The notes below the pieces were generated by a model. The model saw nothing but the letters and a program-made list of their open reading frames with translations, was not told the DNA's origin and ran no database searches. A DNA stretch of 34,622 nt, from positions 1-34,622 of the IMG/VR virus record IMGVR_UViG_3300031364_000011. One strand, given 5' to 3'. The DNA is from a virus. Made by a program: the position numbers and the translations under genes. Below, piece after piece: positions 31,361-34,622 of the stretch; within the stretch, counting starts at the first letter, position 1; every line of letters begins with the position of its first letter.

Positions 31361-31389
31361 TGCGGGTATATAAAATACCCGCATTTTTT
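31361..31389 (+). terminator. Plus-oriented intrinsic terminator in the minus operon
   Basis: Perfect 9-base stem TGCGGGTAT (31361-31369) / ATACCCGCA (31375-31383) with a 5-base loop and six T on the plus strand (31384-31389). It would stop plus-strand transcripts, though the genes here run minus. In the minus direction there is no T-run, so it would only be a leader hairpin for the regulator gene. Confidence 0.65.
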
Positions 31390-31396
31390 AGCAATC

Positions 31397-31534
31397 TTAA
31401 TATAGGTCATTTTCGTTTTCTACAACTGCATCCATTCCGAATATTTTTTCCAAATTGTCAAAAAGTTCTTCCCATTCATCATAGGATGCAGTAATTTTTT
31501 GATTGCCGATGTTAAATGTAAATTGTTTATCCAT
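31397..31534 (-). CDS. Tandem mini-protein A, unknown
   Basis: 45 residues beginning MDKQFTFNIGNQKITASYDE. It is a paralogue of the next gene upstream: FNIGNQ-ITAS and WEELF are shared. RBS GGAGG before the ATG. The ATG overlaps the end of its paralogue by 8 bases. Acidic; perhaps a small alpha-beta fold. Function unknown. Confidence 0.65.
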   Translation of the reverse strand: MDKQFTFNIGNQKITASYDEWEELFDNLEKIFGMDAVVENENDLY

Positions 31535-31649
31535 TTTTTACCTCCATGGATAGATTATATTTACTCTTTAATTTCTCAAAGAGTTCCTCCCAGTTATCGC
31601 ATGACGCTGTTATTTCCTGATTACCGATATTAAATATTATTTGAGTCAT
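31527..31649 (-). CDS. Tandem mini-protein B, unknown
   Basis: 40 residues beginning MTQIIFNIGNQEITASCDNW. Paralogue of the 45-residue gene behind it, about half identical over 30 residues. Its start lies inside the end of the 74-residue gene upstream (20-base overlap). The RBS is weak (AAGAAAG), so translation may depend on coupling. The shared sequence in two neighbouring short frames is strong evidence that both are coding. Confidence 0.6.
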   Translation of the reverse strand: MTQIIFNIGNQEITASCDNWEELFEKLKSKYNLSMEVKNG

Positions 31650-31854
31650 CTTTCTTTACCACCTTTCCGTTAAATATTTTTTTAATGTTGTGTATTTCAG
31701 GCGTTATCTGTCCGCCTATAAGGGTGTCTATTTCTTCTTTTGTGTATTTGATTTTGTCTTCTGTCACCACTTCTCCCGTATCCTTATTATACGCATATTT
31801 CATATTGAGAGTTTTTGAATAATAGTACACCCAGTTACCTTTTTTTTCAGGCAT
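31630..31854 (-). CDS. Small early protein, unknown
   Basis: 74 residues. The N-terminal half contains YYSKTLNMKYAYNKDTGEVV, a strand-turn-strand pattern; the rest is helical and charged. It starts inside the end of the DUF7768-like gene (8-base overlap) with AGGA in front. No family recognised. Confidence 0.6.
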   Translation of the reverse strand: MPEKKGNWVYYYSKTLNMKYAYNKDTGEVVTEDKIKYTKEEIDTLIGGQITPEIHNIKKIFNGKVVKKDDSNNI

Positions 31855-32227
31855 ATAATTTCCTATAGTTTATATCAAGGCCTAATCTATCAGCATTGCT
31901 AATCCCCTGATGCATTCCATCTGTTATGCCATAGTCTGTATAGACTACCATATAACTTGCCCGCTGATGCCAGGCGAATCCCGCTTTAATTCCGAGGTTG
32001 CGCATTTCATGATTATTATCGTCTAATACTTGGGTAAAAAGAAGATGTGACACATTAGGCGACTCTCCACGCTTAAGACAGTCAAGCATGCAACGTTGAG
32101 CATATTGTTTAAATTCTTTTTGTAAGGCCTTTGCCTCATAGATGTCAATTGCACCTTCTACGCCTTGTTTGTCTGTTTTGAAGTTTATATTTGCCCTATA
32201 AGGTGATTCTAAAATTACACATTTCAT
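31847..32227 (-). CDS. DUF7768-type nucleotide-related protein
   Basis: 126 residues from ATG 32227. ILESPYRAN near 5-13, YAQRCMLDCLKRGESPNVSH near 41-60, GIKAGFAWHQRA and VVYTDYGITDGMHQGI near 95-110 match a common phage protein related in pattern to nucleoside deoxyribosyltransferase/SLOG-like folds. In those folds such loops bind nucleotides, but the activity of this group is not established. The RBS GGAAAGGA lies inside the parB end and excludes the longer frame to 32284. The start is 1 base after the parB stop codon. Confidence 0.7.
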   Translation of the reverse strand: MKCVILESPYRANINFKTDKQGVEGAIDIYEAKALQKEFKQYAQRCMLDCLKRGESPNVSHLLFTQVLDDNNHEMRNLGIKAGFAWHQRASYMVVYTDYGITDGMHQGISNADRLGLDINYRKLYA

Positions 32228-32228
32228 A

Positions 32229-33104
32229 TTAAAAATCCTTTCCGCAATATTCGCACTTATCCTGTAGAAATATTTTTTTCTCATAAATGATTGCTTTCAC
32301 TTCCGGTAGATGGAGAAAATCTTTGATCGACATCTGTATTATTGATGATTCTTCTGTTTCTACCGTTGCTGTTTTTACATTTCTGCTATCATATGAGCAA
32401 ATATTGCATTTTGTTTGATTTTCGCATAACTCCAGCCTCGTGCAGTATTCCGGGTTCATATTTGTTGGTATTACTATAGGTCCGACATTTTGATGTTTCT
32501 CGATTATAATTTCTTTTGTCACTTCCCGGACAGCTTTTACAGTACCGCCCTTTTTCTTTATTTTTTTCACAGCTTCTTTTTGTTTTTCCTCTGGTACTGA
32601 ACGTATAAGAGAAATAGCACTTGTACTCATTCCGGTTGTGTCGATTCGTTTTTCTTTCATACTGTCCCGGATCTTTTTCGCTACAAGAGTATCACTTATT
32701 CGTGTTACACGGATGTTTAGTCGGTCTGCTATTTCTTTTTGTTTCATACCGGCATCTACGAGGGCTTGTAATGCGTTTTCAAATTCTTCTGGTTTCAAAT
32801 CGTCCCTGTGAATGTTTTCTATAAGCTGGATAATAGCAGGGTCACCGGTCGTAATTTTTGCTTCTATTTGATTGAAATCTTTCCCTTCATCCAGGAGAAA
32901 CAGGAACGCGTTTAGTCTACGAAAACCATATAACATATTGAAGGTGCCATCTTCCTGTTCTGATACACCTATAGGCTGTAATTGTCCGTCTCGCTCAATA
33001 CTTCTGGCTAGTTGTTCTATATCATCATACTGTTTGCGGATATTATCCGTTATGTTAATCTGTGAAATATCGATTTTACGAATTGATTGTTTTTGTAGTT
33101 TCAT
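32229..33104 (-). CDS. parB: ParB-family partition protein with Cys-rich C-terminus
   Basis: 291 residues. The ParB/Srx domain (about 9-105) shows QLQPIGVSEQ, YGFRRLNAF in place of the GERRxxA box, and LIENIHRDDL. A KorB-like helix-turn-helix follows (QKEIADRLNIRVTRISDTL, about 122-140). The C-terminal part is unusual: cysteines 221, 227, 233, 236 and again 284, 287 suggest one or two zinc sites where other ParBs have a dimer domain. Co-transcribed with parA (4-base overlap). It would load at parS and segregate a plasmid-like prophage. RBS AGGAGGTG. Confidence 0.85.
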   Translation of the reverse strand: MKLQKQSIRKIDISQINITDNIRKQYDDIEQLARSIERDGQLQPIGVSEQEDGTFNMLYGFRRLNAFLFLLDEGKDFNQIEAKITTGDPAIIQLIENIHRDDLKPEEFENALQALVDAGMKQKEIADRLNIRVTRISDTLVAKKIRDSMKEKRIDTTGMSTSAISLIRSVPEEKQKEAVKKIKKKGGTVKAVREVTKEIIIEKHQNVGPIVIPTNMNPEYCTRLELCENQTKCNICSYDSRNVKTATVETEESSIIQMSIKDFLHLPEVKAIIYEKKIFLQDKCEYCGKDF

Positions 33105-33814
33105 TCAATCACCTCCTTAGTAAAGTTTTCCATTATTTGTTTTGCCCGACCCTGGAGTGAATAACCTGTTGATAATTCACTTGTTAGGCGGGATATTGAT
33201 TTCATAGCAGGAACTTTCCCGGACCATAGAAATGATTGTAAATCAGGATCATTTCTGAATTGGTTTTCAATTCCCGGGGTGTTTCGTTTTGAATCGTATC
33301 TATTGAGTACTATCTGTACATCTGCATCGACTCCGCACATCTCCATTTCTTCGAGAATCAATTTTGTTGCCTGATAGTCGATATCTGAAAACATAGCAGG
33401 AATAATTATTTTATCGGCTGCAATCATGGCGTTACGCGTTAATGCATTCATGGTTCCGGGTGGATCTATGAAGATATAATCATAGCGTGAGAGATCTATT
33501 TTTGATAGATTTATTTTTAATACTCTATCGGAAATATTATTTAATCGTGCTATTTTTAAATCAGACGGTATTATATCCACCTGTCCTTTTTGTAATGACC
33601 ATAAAGCTTTTGTAAAGTCTATATCACCGTTTAACAAATCAATAGACGTGTATTTCCCACCTATCGAATCGTAAACGCTACTTATAGAAAGATTGCTATC
33701 CAGGTCAATTATCAGGATAGACTTGTCCTGCTTTGCGAGTAGTTCTATACACGCAGTAGCAAGGCTTGTTTTCCCGGTCCCGCCTTTCCAGGATGCGAAT
33801 GTAATTATTTTCAT
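33101..33814 (-). CDS. parA: ParA-family partition ATPase
   Basis: 237 residues. Deviant Walker A KGGTGKTS at 10-17, Walker A' with ILIIDLDSN near 33-41, Walker B YDYIFIDPPGTM near 110-121. No N-terminal DNA-binding extension, so it is the short type that usually leaves operon control to its partner or another protein. It moves plasmid copies apart with ParB. Its start overlaps the end of the small membrane gene (ATGA). Confidence 0.9.
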   Translation of the reverse strand: MKIITFASWKGGTGKTSLATACIELLAKQDKSILIIDLDSNLSISSVYDSIGGKYTSIDLLNGDIDFTKALWSLQKGQVDIIPSDLKIARLNNISDRVLKINLSKIDLSRYDYIFIDPPGTMNALTRNAMIAADKIIIPAMFSDIDYQATKLILEEMEMCGVDADVQIVLNRYDSKRNTPGIENQFRNDPDLQSFLWSGKVPAMKSISRLTSELSTGYSLQGRAKQIMENFTKEVIE

Positions 33815-33933
33815 TTATGTTTCTCCCTTCTATAATAAAAAATTGAACAGAATATCAAAAGTATAATTAACAATATGCCTAATCCGAAATAGGCAAGTAA
33901 AAATATTCTTATTATATTAAGCAGGACTTCCAT
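33811..33933 (-). CDS. Single-pass mini membrane protein upstream of parA
   Basis: 40 residues: a short start (MEVLLNIIR), one hydrophobic helix (about 9-32) and a basic end (YYRREKHK). RBS AAAGGA is 7 bases upstream, and its stop overlaps the parA start. It may be an exclusion or toxin-like peptide, but no family is seen. It lies between a terminator and parA, so it is probably the first gene of the par operon. Confidence 0.6.
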   Translation of the reverse strand: MEVLLNIIRIFLLAYFGLGILLIILLIFCSIFYYRREKHK

Positions 33934-33947
33934 GTTTTTTCCTTTCA

Positions 33948-33978
33948 TTCTGTCATTTCAGAACCTCGTAAAATTCTG
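33948..33978. promoter_or_regulatory. Inverted repeat before the par operon
   Basis: TTCTG (33948-33952) and CAGAA (33959-33963) form a short inverted repeat, with a third TTCTG at 33974-33978. It lies between the minus-strand terminator and the first gene of the par operon, where an operator or a parS-like site would be expected. The arms are short, so the call is weak. I found no clear promoter boxes here. Confidence 0.3.
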
Positions 33979-33979
33979 G

Positions 33980-34010
33980 AAAAACAGGGGGAACCGGGTT
34001 ACGGCTCCCC
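33980..34010 (-). terminator. Intrinsic terminator or attenuator before the par operon
   Basis: On the minus strand GGGGAGCCG (34010-34002) pairs with CGGTTCCCC (33995-33987), one G-U pair, 5-base loop, followed by CTGTTTTT. It separates the small coiled-coil genes on the right from the par operon. Confidence 0.7.
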
Positions 34011-34018
34011 TTATAACG

Positions 34019-34192
34019 TTATGTAGGCTGGACAAAAAATCGTCTTGCCTCAATCTCCAAATACGTTTTGTCATACTTATTTTTTATTTTATTTTTTTCT
34101 TTCGCTGCATTGATTTCTTCGTCAATAAGACGATTTGTTTCCCGGACCAAGTCCAGGATATCCCTTGTTTTTTCTTTGTTTATTTCTGTCAT
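34019..34192 (-). CDS. Small coiled-coil protein, unknown
   Basis: 57 residues, starting MTEINKEKTRDILDLVRETN, almost wholly helical and charged, ending RRFFVQPT. Excellent RBS (AGGAGGT). It starts 4 bases inside the end of the 65-residue gene and stops 8 bases before a terminator, so it closes this small operon. Function unknown. Confidence 0.6.
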   Translation of the reverse strand: MTEINKEKTRDILDLVRETNRLIDEEINAAKEKNKIKNKYDKTYLEIEARRFFVQPT

Positions 34193-34386
34193 TTTATTAC
34201 CTCCTGGGTTGATTGTAATATTTCTGTATATTTTTTTAGATAGTCAATTTTATACTCGGCTTTTTTGATATTTCTTTCCGCACCATTGAGATAGGCAAGT
34301 GCTTTTTCTGCATTCTCAATAGCAATATCGAGTGCCATTTCCTCAACGATTAAATCATCAGTGTGTTGTAGTTTTTCCTGTAACAT
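34189..34386 (-). CDS. Small helical protein, unknown
   Basis: 65 residues, predicted all-helical (AENAEKALAYLNGAERNIKK type composition), no Cys and no membrane segment. Strong RBS (AAGGAGGG) right before the ATG. It is followed by another coiled-coil gene with a 4-base overlap; the two could form a complex. No family recognised. Confidence 0.6.
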   Translation of the reverse strand: MLQEKLQHTDDLIVEEMALDIAIENAEKALAYLNGAERNIKKAEYKIDYLKKYTEILQSTQEVIK

Positions 34387-34429
34387 ATACCCTCCTTTGT
34401 CGGTGTCCTATTCGTTCCCCTCCCGGAAA

Positions 34430-34622
34430 CTATTCAAGCTTTCCAGATATTTTATTTGCTAATTCCAAAATCCTTTTCGTTATATAGGTTTTTCCTTCTT
34501 CACTAATTTCTTTTTTTCTTCGGAAGCGTACTATTTGATACGAATCCAGCCATTCAGCTGTTTGTTCATATTCTCCGCGCTCAAATTTCTTTTCTGCCTC
34601 TTCTCGTGTCAATGCATCAATT
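34430..34622 (-). CDS. Partial gene cut by the right edge of the window
   Basis: At least 60 residues (ending LANKISGKLE). The frame is open to the last base of the window (IDA before the TTG at 34612), so the true start probably lies outside. The visible part is charged and helical (EEAEKKFERGEYEQTAEWLD). The partial gene shows that the early operon continues to the right and that the window is not the full element. Confidence 0.55.
   Translation of the reverse strand, partial: IDALTREEAEKKFERGEYEQTAEWLDSYQIVRFRRKKEISEEGKTYITKRILELANKISGKLE

Noticed and set aside
32228-32284. Longer N-terminus of the DUF7768-like protein
   Set aside because: It would lie inside the parB end; ATG 32227 has GGAAAGGA in front and matches where family proteins begin.
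1-34622. Window as a complete circular phage genome
   Set aside because: The right edge cuts an open frame, the ends do not overlap, and no integrase, repressor or replication initiator was found.

Overview
The window reads as most of one tailed-phage genome (a phage, a plasmid-like prophage or a piece of one). It is AT-rich by eye, and nearly every gene has a Shine-Dalgarno site. The host envelope looks Gram-negative: the lysis cassette ends in an inner-membrane spanin plus an out-of-frame lipoprotein spanin. The lipobox is loose (I-S-T-C), a style common in spirochaetes, but that is only a hint and I do not name a host. A contractile-tail (myovirus) design is clear: sheath, tube, tape measure and a Mu-like baseplate sit behind a lambda-like head (GpA-type terminase, lambda-type portal, ClpP-like protease with an embedded scaffold, D-like decoration protein and E-like capsid).

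Plus strand, 1-24646: a promoter/operator region, terminase small and large subunits, a LamG-like adhesin, a gpW-like connector, portal, lysis cassette (TM protein, NlpC/P60 endolysin, holin, Rz/Rz1), a beta-helix protein, protease/scaffold, decoration, capsid, head-tail completion genes, sheath, tube, tail chaperone with a -1 frameshift, tape measure, Mu gpN-like protein, LysM-hub fusion, spike, gp46-like wedge, baseplate J and a gp48-like protein. The last two proteins each carry an inserted array of seven near-identical 46-residue repeats, most simply read as two seven-bladed beta-propellers. No classical tail-fibre gene follows.

Minus strand, 34622-24647: many tightly overlapping genes. 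From right to left these are small coiled-coil and membrane proteins, ParA, ParB, a DUF7768-like protein, several tiny unknowns including a tandem pair of paralogues, a ribbon-helix-helix protein, a VRR-NUC nuclease, a zinc-binding mini-protein, an SF2 helicase, a YqaJ-type exonuclease and RecT. A 256-base control region with a consensus promoter follows, then a lambda Z-like tail protein and a small exported protein with its own promoter that looks like a moron.

ParAB without any visible integrase, repressor or att site suggests plasmid-style prophage maintenance, although replication and lysogeny genes may lie outside the window: the last minus-strand gene runs off the right edge. The YqaJ exonuclease and RecT form a lambda Red-like recombination pair. 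The propeller arrays share long identical DNA blocks and could be recombination substrates.
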